The notes beneath the pieces are model-generated. The model was not told where the DNA came from. It saw only the letters and a list, made by a program, of their open reading frames with translations, and ran no database searches. Source: Verrucomicrobiota bacterium (GTDB lineage Bacteria > Verrucomicrobiota > Verrucomicrobiia > Limisphaerales > UBA1096). Taken from it: a stretch of 22,597 nt of DNA. The position numbers and the translations under genes were made by a program. Shown one piece after another: positions 8,871 through 16,632 of this stretch. The stretch covers positions 1 to 22,597 of the forward strand of contig QOAX01000037.1 in the NCBI GenBank assembly GCA_003972865.1, in the 5' to 3' direction. Position 1 is the stretch's first letter. Each line of letters opens with the position of its first letter.

Positions 8871-11120
8871 ATGAAACACAAACCCCACTGCCCACCGTGT
8901 TTGGGCCGCATCCTTGCCACGCTATTGACCGCCTGCACCCTGCCTGCCATGGCCGAGGAGACCCCTTCCACGATCGACCCGATGGATCACGTCCGCGGCC
9001 GGCGGCTCTCCGAGCGTATGGGCCAGTTGGTCCCGTTCTCCCGCGGCATGGCCGAGGTGGGGCTGGGCTATGAGGCGGCGCGGTTGCTCAGGGCAGTCAT
9101 CGCGCATTCGCCGGACGGCGACCAGGCCAGGGAAGCCACGCAAATCCTCAAGTCGTGGGGCATTGATCAACTGGAATTTACGGACACCAACGCCGCGACC
9201 ATCAACCGGACGATCCGCGAGCATCTCGTTCGCAACCGACAAGCGCTGATCGACCACAAGCGGATGGAAACGCTGCTGGCCATCGGACGCACCGGGGAAG
9301 CCTCCAAGTTGATGGAAGCCGCGCTCGCCATCGAGTTGACCGGTGAGTCGAAGGAAATGCAGCAGCGCATATTGGCCGGCTTGAGCCTAAGCGCGCTGGA
9401 ACTGAGGGAAGCCAGGGGCACCGACGCCATCGAGGCGCACTTGGCCAGGGGCGCGACCATCAGCCGGCTGGGCGACATGGCCGAGTTTCTCCGCAGTGCT
9501 CATCCCGACAGTGGCGATGCAATGACAGCACTTGTTAAAAAGGTTTACCCGGAGAGCGAGCGCCGCGAACAGGCCCGCAACAGCGAGAGGAACCGGTTCC
9601 GCAATTTTTTCTCCCGACGCCTGCCCGAGAACGCCCGGCCCCCAGCTCTGCGCGTGGATGATGATGGAGAGCGCGGCGGCCGCCGAGGCGGATCGTTTTC
9701 GTTCCTGGCCAGCCGGCCGGAGCGCGGCCAACGCGAGGAGGCCAGCTTGGCCAGCGCCGGGGAACTGGCTGAGATCGCCGAGGATCTCGGCGCCTACGAT
9801 ACCGGCATGGCCCGGGAGTTTGCGGCCCTGGCCAAGGCGGCCCAAGACACCGACTCCGATCGAAAGTTGCTCAACGACACGCTCAGCCGCTTGGCCAAGC
9901 GCGACCCCCTCCAGGCCGTGCCCAAGACCGAGGCGCCCGGTCAATTCTTCAAACCGATCCAAGGCGACGACGAAGCCTCGCCGGTCTTCAACGGCCAGCG
10001 CGTCCCGGAATACCGACTGGTTCTTTCGCCGGAAAGCATCGAGAGCCTCAAGAAGGAGCCGAAAGCCTACACCGAAGCCACGTTCATCTGCGGCGAGGTG
10101 CGGCTTGAGAATGTAGGCATCCGGCTCAAGGGGTTCATCGGCAGCTTCCGCCCGTTCGACGGACAAAGCAAAAGCGGCTTCACGGTCAAGTTCAACGCCT
10201 TCAAGAAAAGCCAACGGTTCCTTGGCCTCAAGAAGATGCAGTTGAACAACGCGGTACAGGACTCGAGCTTCATCCGAGAGCGGCTCGGCTACATGCTGTT
10301 CCGCCAAGCCGGCCTACCGGCGCCGCGAGTCGGCCATGCCACGGTCGTCGTCAACGACCAGCCGTTTGGCCTGTACGTGCAAGTCGAGGCGGCCACGGAT
10401 GATTTTCTCGCCCGCTGGTTTGAGGATGCCAGCGGCGATCTCTACGAGGGCCCAACCGACATCACCAACTGGAAAAACCTCGACCTCGACAGCAATCCGG
10501 AGACGGCCAAGCGCGGCCTGCTGCTGGCTTTCTCGCGCGCCGCCGAGGAAGCGGCGGACGCCCGCGACCTCACACCGTTGCGCGAGTGGCTGGATCTGGG
10601 GCACTTTGCCCGGTTCCTGGCCATGGAAATCCTGACCGACCACTGGGACGGCTACATTTCCCCGAACAACTACCGCGTCTATCGAAACCCGGCCGACGGG
10701 AAGTTTTATTTCATCCCGCACGGCGCCGATCAGTTGTTCCGCAACAGCATCAACAGCCTGCACGGCTCGAGCCGCGGCCGCAGCGTGGTGACCGAGGCGT
10801 TCCGCTCCAGCGAGGAGGGCCGCCAGTTGATCGAGGAAGCGATGCGCTACCTGCTTGCCACGGTATGGAACCCGGCCCGACTGGAGGAACAGGCCCGGCA
10901 GGATTACGAGCGCCTTCACCCCCACATCGTCGCCGATCCCAAGCGGCCTTTCGACCTGATGGAGGTGGAGGACCGGGTGAAGGACACGCTCGGGTACTTC
11001 CGGAAAGCCGAGCGCATGAAACGCTGGCAGCTCCTTGCCCTGGAGGATCCCGACCTGCAGGATCGAATGTCACGGATGTCCAGCCGGTCGCGCTGGGGCA
11101 GCAGCAGAGGGCGCCGCTAA
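8871..11120 (+). CDS. Exported CotH kinase-like protein
   Basis: The product has 749 residues. The first ~28 form a signal sequence: ILATLLTAC resembles a lipobox, while a later PAMA could be a signal peptidase I site, so lipoprotein or soluble export are both possible. Residues about 30-370 are helical and charged, with an arginine-rich stretch near 230-290. The CotH region spans about 380-715, with GIRLKGFIGSFRPFDGQSK (substrate strand), FGLYVQVEA, and HWDGYISPNNYRVYR followed by FIPHGADQLF near 590-622. CotH is a spore-coat protein kinase in Bacillus; relatives are common as exported proteins in this bacterial group and their targets are unknown. The ATG at 8871 is used; TTG at 8859 would add four residues. 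Its stop overlaps the stop of scpA on the other strand. Confidence 0.9.
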   Translation: MKHKPHCPPCLGRILATLLTACTLPAMAEETPSTIDPMDHVRGRRLSERMGQLVPFSRGMAEVGLGYEAARLLRAVIAHSPDGDQAREATQILKSWGIDQLEFTDTNAATINRTIREHLVRNRQALIDHKRMETLLAIGRTGEASKLMEAALAIELTGESKEMQQRILAGLSLSALELREARGTDAIEAHLARGATISRLGDMAEFLRSAHPDSGDAMTALVKKVYPESERREQARNSERNRFRNFFSRRLPENARPPALRVDDDGERGGRRGGSFSFLASRPERGQREEASLASAGELAEIAEDLGAYDTGMAREFAALAKAAQDTDSDRKLLNDTLSRLAKRDPLQAVPKTEAPGQFFKPIQGDDEASPVFNGQRVPEYRLVLSPESIESLKKEPKAYTEATFICGEVRLENVGIRLKGFIGSFRPFDGQSKSGFTVKFNAFKKSQRFLGLKKMQLNNAVQDSSFIRERLGYMLFRQAGLPAPRVGHATVVVNDQPFGLYVQVEAATDDFLARWFEDASGDLYEGPTDITNWKNLDLDSNPETAKRGLLLAFSRAAEEAADARDLTPLREWLDLGHFARFLAMEILTDHWDGYISPNNYRVYRNPADGKFYFIPHGADQLFRNSINSLHGSSRGRSVVTEAFRSSEEGRQLIEEAMRYLLATVWNPARLEEQARQDYERLHPHIVADPKRPFDLMEVEDRVKDTLGYFRKAERMKRWQLLALEDPDLQDRMSRMSSRSRWGSSRGRR

Positions 11121-12286
11121 AACACCACCCAGCAGAGAAGCGCTGTCACCGCGATGAGGATCGCTGAGGCGATGACGCGGTCCCTGGTGGGGAAGTCGAG
11201 GTTGAGTTCGGCCGTCCACGGCTTGGGGTGGTTGCGTTTGGCTTGGCCCAGTCCAGCGTCGGTGGCCAACGGCAACTCGCGGAGGTTGGGATCATCGTAC
11301 GATTCTTCCTCCGTCTCTTCCGGCGGAGTGAAAGTCAGCGGCTCGGCTGTCTTGTGCGCCAGTTCACCAACCTCCATGGTCAGCGCCTCGCCCGGCTCGG
11401 CGGCCTTGACCTTGAGGCTGGCCGTCTTGGCGACGGCCTTGCCAGCCACCGCCTCATCGTCATCTTCGATTTCCGAGTGAGCGGCGGAGAAACCGACCGA
11501 CTCGGGCTTGCCCGGTTTTATGGATTCGCCACTCTTCCGCCTCTCTTCCGGCGGAGGTTGTGCCAGCTCGATCTCCCCAAAGCGTTCCCCCTGAATGGCG
11601 ATCAACTGCTTGAGCTTGGCCAACTCGAGCACGGCAAGAAACGTCGTGATGACCTCGAGCCGGCTCCCGTCCGACTCGAACAACTCAACGAACCGAATGG
11701 TTTCACGCTCCGCAAGGATTCCCCGGATGAGGACAATCTTATCCGTAATAGTCCATTGGTCGGCGATGATCTCCCCTGTTGTGTCAGTGCGTTGTTTTTC
11801 GGTTTCGTCGAACCGCTTGAGCACCTGGTTCACGGCGCCGATGAGGTCGAAAATGCAAGCCTCTCTTGCCACTTGCGGCGGCAGTGGCAGCACTTTCGGC
11901 TTGGCCCCCTGCCGCTCGAAACTCTGCTCCCGCTCCCACTCCATCCGTCGGAAGTCGTCGGCTGCATCCTTGAATTTCCTGTACTCGACGAGTTGGCGGA
12001 TCAGGTCCCAGCGCGGGTCCTCCTCCTCGTCCTCCTCGGAGAGCACCTGCTGGTCAACTGGGAGCAGTTCCTTGCTCTTCATGTACATGAGCGTGGAGGC
12101 CATGACGATGAATTCCCCGGCGAGGTTGAGGTCGAACCGCTTCATCAGGTCGATGTACTCGCAGAACTGGTCGGCCAGCCTGACCATGTCCACCTCGTAG
12201 ATATCGACCTCTTCCTTACGGACAAGGTGCAGGAGCAAATCTAGCGGCCCCTCGAACACTTCGAACTGGTATCGCAACTCGCTCAT
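11117..12286 (-). CDS. scpA: Segregation and condensation protein A with C-terminal membrane anchor
   Basis: Residues 1-240 are a full ScpA kleisin: FEGPLDLLLHLVRKEEVDIYEV at 11-32, FIVMASTLMYMKSKELLP at 59-76, an acidic loop at 84-90, and the C-terminal winged-helix segment with FLAVLELAKLKQL and FGEIEL at 216-241. ScpA bridges the SMC ATPase heads and binds ScpB in chromosome condensation. Most ScpA proteins end here. This one continues for 148 residues: a low-complexity charged linker (242-365) and then a 19-residue hydrophobic segment at 371-389 that ends exactly at the stop, like a tail anchor. The start is fixed by the conserved N-terminus; ATG 12286 overlaps the upstream stop by 4 bases, so it is translationally coupled to the phosphoesterase gene. 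No scpB or smc lies in the window. Confidence 0.94.
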   Translation of the reverse strand: MSELRYQFEVFEGPLDLLLHLVRKEEVDIYEVDMVRLADQFCEYIDLMKRFDLNLAGEFIVMASTLMYMKSKELLPVDQQVLSEEDEEEDPRWDLIRQLVEYRKFKDAADDFRRMEWEREQSFERQGAKPKVLPLPPQVAREACIFDLIGAVNQVLKRFDETEKQRTDTTGEIIADQWTITDKIVLIRGILAERETIRFVELFESDGSRLEVITTFLAVLELAKLKQLIAIQGERFGEIELAQPPPEERRKSGESIKPGKPESVGFSAAHSEIEDDDEAVAGKAVAKTASLKVKAAEPGEALTMEVGELAHKTAEPLTFTPPEETEEESYDDPNLRELPLATDAGLGQAKRNHPKPWTAELNLDFPTRDRVIASAILIAVTALLCWVVF

Positions 12287-13785
12287 TGGCCTGCCGGGAG
12301 GGTTTTCAGCACGGGAACAACTTGATGGACGACCCGCAGCTTCCAATCGGCGAACGCCTCGCCGGTGGTCAGCACACCGTACGTGTCGAACTTGTAACTG
12401 TTGCCACGGCCGTAGTAGCTGTCCGGAGCGACGTTGAATGTCCACACGGAGCCGTCCTTCAGCGGTCGCTCGGCGCTGTACTCCAGTTTGCACTCACTGC
12501 GAAGCGTCGCCGCCGTGACGTTGGCCTTGGCCAAGCTATCGTGTTCGTGCCAATGGCGAAACAGCCCGTTGCCGGCGACCAGACGGCGCATCATCGGGTT
12601 GACTGCGGACGAATGTTGGTGCGCCCGGAACACGCCGCGTACCCTGGCCGTCGCACCGGCGGAGGCGTCGAGCACGATTCGCGTGCCAGCCTTGCCGTAC
12701 ACGAACCCCCGGCCGTCCATGTAGCCGAGCCCCGGTTCGCTGGCGAACACGGTGAAGTCGTTCCACATGAAACCGTTGATCATCGGCGACATCGGCGCGA
12801 GCGGTGTGTAGTCCCGAATCGTGGTTTTCAGGAAATCACGACGCGAGACATCGGCCGTCTTGAGCAACTCCGGGTGCCCGGCAAGGAACGCGCCTCCGGT
12901 CACTTGGCCGAGCAGTTGGTACGCCACCGCCGGCTTGGCATCGAGCAACGCGCCCGGCAGGTATCCCGGCTCCATGCCGCCGTGGTTGCACTGGAGAAAA
13001 TCCGTGCCGCTACCGACGTAAATCACCACTGGAAAAAAATCGTACAGTCGCCCGATCAGCGCCGGGTTGAACAGGTTCGCGTACTTTTTTTGGCACTCGG
13101 CGAGGAATCCGTAGGTGGGAATCATCTGCACGTCCTCGTGATTGCCGCGAGCCATGAACACGCGGTCCGGGTTGGCAAGCTTAAGCCGCAGAAGCGTGTA
13201 AAGCACCTCGATGCCGTAGAAGCCCCGGTCCGTGTAGTCGCCGAGGAACACCATGTAACAGTTCGGCTTGGCCAAGCGGAAGCCGTCCAGCGTACCGGCT
13301 TGGTTGAGCGAATCGAGCGTGGCGATGAACGAGTGAATGTCGCCATGAAAATCGCCGTGAAAGATCACCTCGCTGCCGGCCGGCACCTGTAGCTTTTGGG
13401 CGAACGGCTGAAACGGAATCGGCGGCTTCAGGAAATAGGCGCGGTTGGTGTTAAAAAACTCGGCCGCCTTTGGCTTACCGCCAACCCAGTTCGCGGCGGG
13501 GTTCATCGAGCCGGTCTTGAACGACTCGAACGCCGCCCGCAACGCCGTGGCCACTTCGTCAAAGGCAGGCAGCGCAGTCTCGAGCTTGGTCGTTGCCGCT
13601 TGGCCAAGCAGCATGCGGTTGCTTGGCAGCTTGGCGCAGGCTGCCCGCCATTGGGCGAATTCGGGATACTTGACTGACCGATACGTGATCCCGTCCGCCG
13701 AGGCGGTTTGTGCCAAGCCAAACGCCAGCAACAACAGCAGCGCTAGGCCAATCGGTTTCCGGGGGTGACTTCTCCTTGGTCGCAT
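12283..13785 (-). CDS. Exported PPP-type metallophosphoesterase
   Basis: This 500-residue protein has a clear signal peptide (RRSHPRKP, then a leucine-rich core, cleavage after TASA near 30). The calcineurin-type metal motifs are all present and in PPP-family form: HGDFHGD near 140, GDYTDRG near 180, GNHED near 212, and a late RAHQHS histidine motif. PPP enzymes are typically Ser/Thr protein phosphatases, so an exported protein phosphatase or nucleotidase is likely; the substrate is unknown. I started at the ATG at 13785 because it puts the signal peptide at the N-terminus. The frame stays open to 14193, but that extension is composition-driven and overlaps the divergent gene. It is the first gene of a two-gene operon with scpA. 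Confidence 0.88.
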   Translation of the reverse strand: MRPRRSHPRKPIGLALLLLLAFGLAQTASADGITYRSVKYPEFAQWRAACAKLPSNRMLLGQAATTKLETALPAFDEVATALRAAFESFKTGSMNPAANWVGGKPKAAEFFNTNRAYFLKPPIPFQPFAQKLQVPAGSEVIFHGDFHGDIHSFIATLDSLNQAGTLDGFRLAKPNCYMVFLGDYTDRGFYGIEVLYTLLRLKLANPDRVFMARGNHEDVQMIPTYGFLAECQKKYANLFNPALIGRLYDFFPVVIYVGSGTDFLQCNHGGMEPGYLPGALLDAKPAVAYQLLGQVTGGAFLAGHPELLKTADVSRRDFLKTTIRDYTPLAPMSPMINGFMWNDFTVFASEPGLGYMDGRGFVYGKAGTRIVLDASAGATARVRGVFRAHQHSSAVNPMMRRLVAGNGLFRHWHEHDSLAKANVTAATLRSECKLEYSAERPLKDGSVWTFNVAPDSYYGRGNSYKFDTYGVLTTGEAFADWKLRVVHQVVPVLKTLPAGQ

Positions 13786-13894
13786 CTTCCAGCCGGTCTC
13801 ACAAAGAGTGCTCCCGCCGAGTCGCCCATACAAGGCAAAAGGAAAGCATTGCGCCGGCCCGCCGCACCGCCTAGCTTTTGCCGATCTGCTCACC
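13786..13894. promoter_or_regulatory. Divergent intergenic region between phosphoesterase and propeller genes
   Basis: This 109-bp gap must hold the promoters for both flanking genes. I could not identify convincing -35/-10 pairs, operators or ribosome binding sites in it. It contains no TTGGCC motif, in contrast to the gap at 16544-16632. Confidence 0.25.
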
Positions 13895-15160
13895 ATGAAA
13901 ACCGGGGTATTCCAAAGAATAATCATAGGTTGGACGGCTCCCTTGGCCGTGGTAATCGGAGCGTTGAGTGCCCAGGCCGGCGACTGGCCCCAGTGGCGAG
14001 GCCCAACCTCAAACGGCCATGCAGCTAAGGGCGATCCGCTCCCCGACAAACTGGGCGATTCGCCCAAGGTCGCCTGGCGCATCAAGGTCGGTCCCGGCCA
14101 TTCCGCGCCGATGACGCAGGGCGATCTGCTGGCCGTTTCTGAAGAACAGGGCGACGCCGAGGTACTGCGCCTTCTCGACAAGAGCACCGGCAAGCAGCTC
14201 TGGAAAACAGCGTACGGCCAAACCTATGGGGACGAATTCGGAGCGGGCCCGCGTTGCGCACCACTGTTCGACGGCGACCGGATTTACGTCCAGACCTGCC
14301 GGGGAAAATTAAGCTGCTTGAGCACCAGGGACGGCTCCAAGATTTGGAGTGTCGATTACCAGACGGAATTCAAGGTCAAGTGGATTAAGAACAAACAACA
14401 AAACGAGGGCGCTGCGTCGCGTCGCGGCTACAGCGGCACGCCGTTGGTCAATGATGACTACCTGATCTGCCAGGTCGGCAGCGCCCACGGAGCCGGCATC
14501 GTTTGCTTCAACAAACTGACCGGCGAGGTGATCTGGAAATCACAGAACGATCTCGCCAGCTACGCCAGCCCGTTGATGACCACCCTTGCCGGCAAAAAAC
14601 AATTCGTGACCATCGCCACCGAACGACTACTCGGCATCGATCCAAAAGACGGAAGACTGCTTTGGAGCGAGCTGGTGCCGACGCGGGCGTTCCGCAACGT
14701 GCTGACTCCCATCGCAGCCGGCAACAGCGTGATCGTCGCCTCCCACTCCGAGGGCATGCTCTGCATGAGCGGCATCGGCAAAACCGGTGACGCCGTTCGC
14801 AAATGGAAGGACGCCAAGTTGAAGATCAACCTCGCCACGCCGGTCGTCGTGGGCAACAACCTTTACGGCTTCGCCGAAAAGGATCGGTTCATCTGTGTTG
14901 ATACTGCCAGCGGCAGACTGAACTGGGAGGAGCGCGGCTTCGGCAAATTCTACGCCTCAACGATAACCGACGGCAAGCGACTGCTTGTGCTCGGCCAAAT
15001 GGGCGAGCTGATCCTGCTCAATCCCAACCCAAGGGAATACGAGGAATTGGATAGGGTACAGGTCTGCGGCAAAACCTGGAGTTTCCCCGCCTACTCCGGC
15101 GGCCAGCTCTTCGTCCGCGACCAGAAAACCCTCCAATGCCTCCAACTCACCGGCGAATAA
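13895..15160 (+). CDS. Exported PQQ-like beta-propeller repeat protein
   Basis: The product has 421 residues. A signal peptide (about 1-28, ending SAQA) is followed by DWPQWRGPTSNG, the usual mature N-terminus of PQQ-binding-like propeller proteins in Verrucomicrobiota and Planctomycetota. Repeated blades show the LDKSTGKQLWK, LSTRDGSKIWS, FNKLTGEVIWKS and VDTASGRLNWE pattern, that is, a D-x-x-(S/T)-G-x-x-x-W motif recurring about every 50-60 residues. The fold is that of BamB and quinoprotein dehydrogenases, but I see no catalytic or haem motif, so a binding or scaffold role is as likely as an enzyme. ATG 13895 places the signal peptide at the start. It is divergent from the phosphoesterase gene and ends 27 bp from the convergent oxidoreductase gene. 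Confidence 0.9.
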   Translation: MKTGVFQRIIIGWTAPLAVVIGALSAQAGDWPQWRGPTSNGHAAKGDPLPDKLGDSPKVAWRIKVGPGHSAPMTQGDLLAVSEEQGDAEVLRLLDKSTGKQLWKTAYGQTYGDEFGAGPRCAPLFDGDRIYVQTCRGKLSCLSTRDGSKIWSVDYQTEFKVKWIKNKQQNEGAASRRGYSGTPLVNDDYLICQVGSAHGAGIVCFNKLTGEVIWKSQNDLASYASPLMTTLAGKKQFVTIATERLLGIDPKDGRLLWSELVPTRAFRNVLTPIAAGNSVIVASHSEGMLCMSGIGKTGDAVRKWKDAKLKINLATPVVVGNNLYGFAEKDRFICVDTASGRLNWEERGFGKFYASTITDGKRLLVLGQMGELILLNPNPREYEELDRVQVCGKTWSFPAYSGGQLFVRDQKTLQCLQLTGE

Positions 15161-15165
15161 CGTAC

Positions 15166-15185
15166 CCGGCCAGGCGCTTGGCCGG
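15166..15185. terminator. Inverted repeat between convergent genes, possible bidirectional terminator
   Basis: CCGGCCA at 15166-15172 and TGGCCGG at 15179-15185 form a perfect 7-bp GC-rich stem with a 6-base loop, centred in the 27-bp gap between two convergent stops. No T-run follows on either strand, so it is not a classical intrinsic terminator. Its right arm carries a TTGGCC word like the motif repeated through the window. Confidence 0.45.
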
Positions 15186-15187
15186 TG

Positions 15188-16543
15188 TCAGACAGTGTCC
15201 GGCGTGGGGTGGATCCACGGGGTGGTGTAGGGGCGGATGAGCAGCCGGTTGGCCTCGGGGTCGTCGATGACGGTGTGGGTTTCCGCATCCCACCGCAGCG
15301 CGCGACCGCCGAGCCGCTGTGACAGGTTGGCCAGAATGCAGCTGACACTGGAGATGTGGCCCTGCTCGATGTCGGCGACCGGGCGACTGCGCTTGGCCAC
15401 GGCATTGAGGAAATCGATCATGTGCACGCGCACCGCCGGGGCGACGTGCCGCTCGAGCGCCTTCTCGGTTTTGTCCTCGGGGTATTCCTCCAGTTCCATC
15501 TTGACGTCGCGATGAACCGGCTTGGCCCCGCCGCCGCGCGGGATGAAGTCGTAGCTGTTGACGCTCAGCTTCAGCGTGCCCTTGTCGCCATAGAGGAACG
15601 CCGCCCACGGGTAGTCCGGGTCGGGCGCGTGGCCCCAGGCGCGGTGCTGCCAGACGACCTGCAGGTCGCCGAAGTCGAAGCACGCGGTCTGCGTGTCGGT
15701 GGTGTTGGCCTTGGCCTGCTTGTCGACGAGAATGCCACCCTGCGACACGACGCTGCTGGGCCAGCCGAGGTCGAGCATCCAACGGACCGCGTCGAGCATG
15801 TGCACGCACATGTCGCCAACAATGCCGTTGCTGTACTCCATGAACGCCCGCCATGTGCGCGGGTGGCAAAGCTCGCTGTACGGCCGGGGCGGGGCGGGGC
15901 CGCTCCACATGTCGTAATCGAGATTCGCCGGCGGCGGGCTATCGGCCGGGTTGCTGCGGTTGCGCATGTGGTAGTAGCAGCAAACTTCCGCGTGGGCGAC
16001 GTTGCCGAGGAGGCCTTTCGCGACAATCTGCTCTCGGGCCTCCATGAGGTGCGGCGTGCTGCGACGCTGCGTGCCGACCTGCACGACACGATTGTATTTT
16101 CGAGCCGCCGCAAGCATCGCCCGGCTTTCGACGACGTCGATGCTGGTCGGCTTTTGAACGTACACGTCGCACCCGGCCTGGACTGCGGCGATCATCGGCA
16201 GCGCGTGCCAGTGATCCGGTGTGGCGATGAGGACGAGGTCGAGTCTGTCTTCCTTCAGCAGCTTCCGGTAGTCGCCGTAGGTCTTGGGGCGCTTGCCGGA
16301 CTTCTGCCGCTTGGCCACCATGTCGGCCGCCTCGGAGAGCATCGTGCTGTCGACGTCACACAATGCCACCACCTCGACGGGGGCAACCTGAATGAGCCGG
16401 AACAGGTCAATCTTGCCGTACCACCCGGCGCCGATCAGCGCCACGCGCTTGGTCGGGCCCTTGGAGATGTCGGCTGCAGTCGTGGCGATGGAGGAGTAAG
16501 CCAAACCAGCCGCGCTGGTTCCCAGAAAAGTTCGACGGTTCAC
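15188..16543 (-). CDS. Gfo/Idh/MocA family oxidoreductase with Tat signal
   Basis: This 451-residue NAD(P)-dependent oxidoreductase-like protein begins with NRRTFLGTSAAG, a twin-arginine signal, so it is probably exported with its cofactor bound. VALIGAGWYGK (residues about 34-44) is the Rossmann nucleotide-binding loop and CDVDST the end of the second strand. ATPDHWHALPM and VYVQKPTS follow; the family usually has EKP with a catalytic lysine, and here the lysine is kept while Glu is replaced by Gln. GTQRRSTPHL is also typical. The start is a GTG at 16543, fixed by the Tat motif immediately after it. Tat-exported members are frequent in PVC bacteria and are thought to act on sugars or glycosides. 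Substrate unknown. Confidence 0.92.
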   Translation of the reverse strand: MNRRTFLGTSAAGLAYSSIATTAADISKGPTKRVALIGAGWYGKIDLFRLIQVAPVEVVALCDVDSTMLSEAADMVAKRQKSGKRPKTYGDYRKLLKEDRLDLVLIATPDHWHALPMIAAVQAGCDVYVQKPTSIDVVESRAMLAAARKYNRVVQVGTQRRSTPHLMEAREQIVAKGLLGNVAHAEVCCYYHMRNRSNPADSPPPANLDYDMWSGPAPPRPYSELCHPRTWRAFMEYSNGIVGDMCVHMLDAVRWMLDLGWPSSVVSQGGILVDKQAKANTTDTQTACFDFGDLQVVWQHRAWGHAPDPDYPWAAFLYGDKGTLKLSVNSYDFIPRGGGAKPVHRDVKMELEEYPEDKTEKALERHVAPAVRVHMIDFLNAVAKRSRPVADIEQGHISSVSCILANLSQRLGGRALRWDAETHTVIDDPEANRLLIRPYTTPWIHPTPDTV

Positions 16544-16632
16544 GCGCTTGGTTTAACCACTTGGCCGCCTGAACTCAAGCTTGGCCAGGCGCCGGATTGC
16601 CCTTGGCCAGGCGGGCGGATAGGCTACCGCCC
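16544..16632. repeat. Intergenic cluster of TTGGCC words with a leader hairpin
   Basis: The gap between the divergent oxidoreductase and phosphatase genes holds TTGGCC at 16561, 16581 and 16603, spaced 20 and 22 bases (about two helical turns each), plus a partial TTGG at 16548. The last two are parts of a direct repeat, CTTGGCCAGGCG, at 16580-16591 and 16602-16613. A perfect 6-bp GC stem, GGGCGG at 16613-16618 with CCGCCC at 16627-16632 (8-base loop), ends directly at the phosphatase ATG. No standard promoter boxes were recognised. The cluster could be an operator or a concentrated patch of the genome-wide motif. Confidence 0.5.

Noticed and set aside
12287..12493. N-terminal extension of scpA by 69 residues
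   Set aside because: It overlaps the phosphoesterase coding end, is Arg-rich and unlike any ScpA, while MSELRYQFEVFEGPLDLLL is the normal start.
13786..14193. N-terminal extension of the phosphoesterase by 136 residues
   Set aside because: The extension has no family similarity, buries the signal peptide, and overlaps the start of the divergent propeller gene. The ATG at 13785 gives a normal exported N-terminus.
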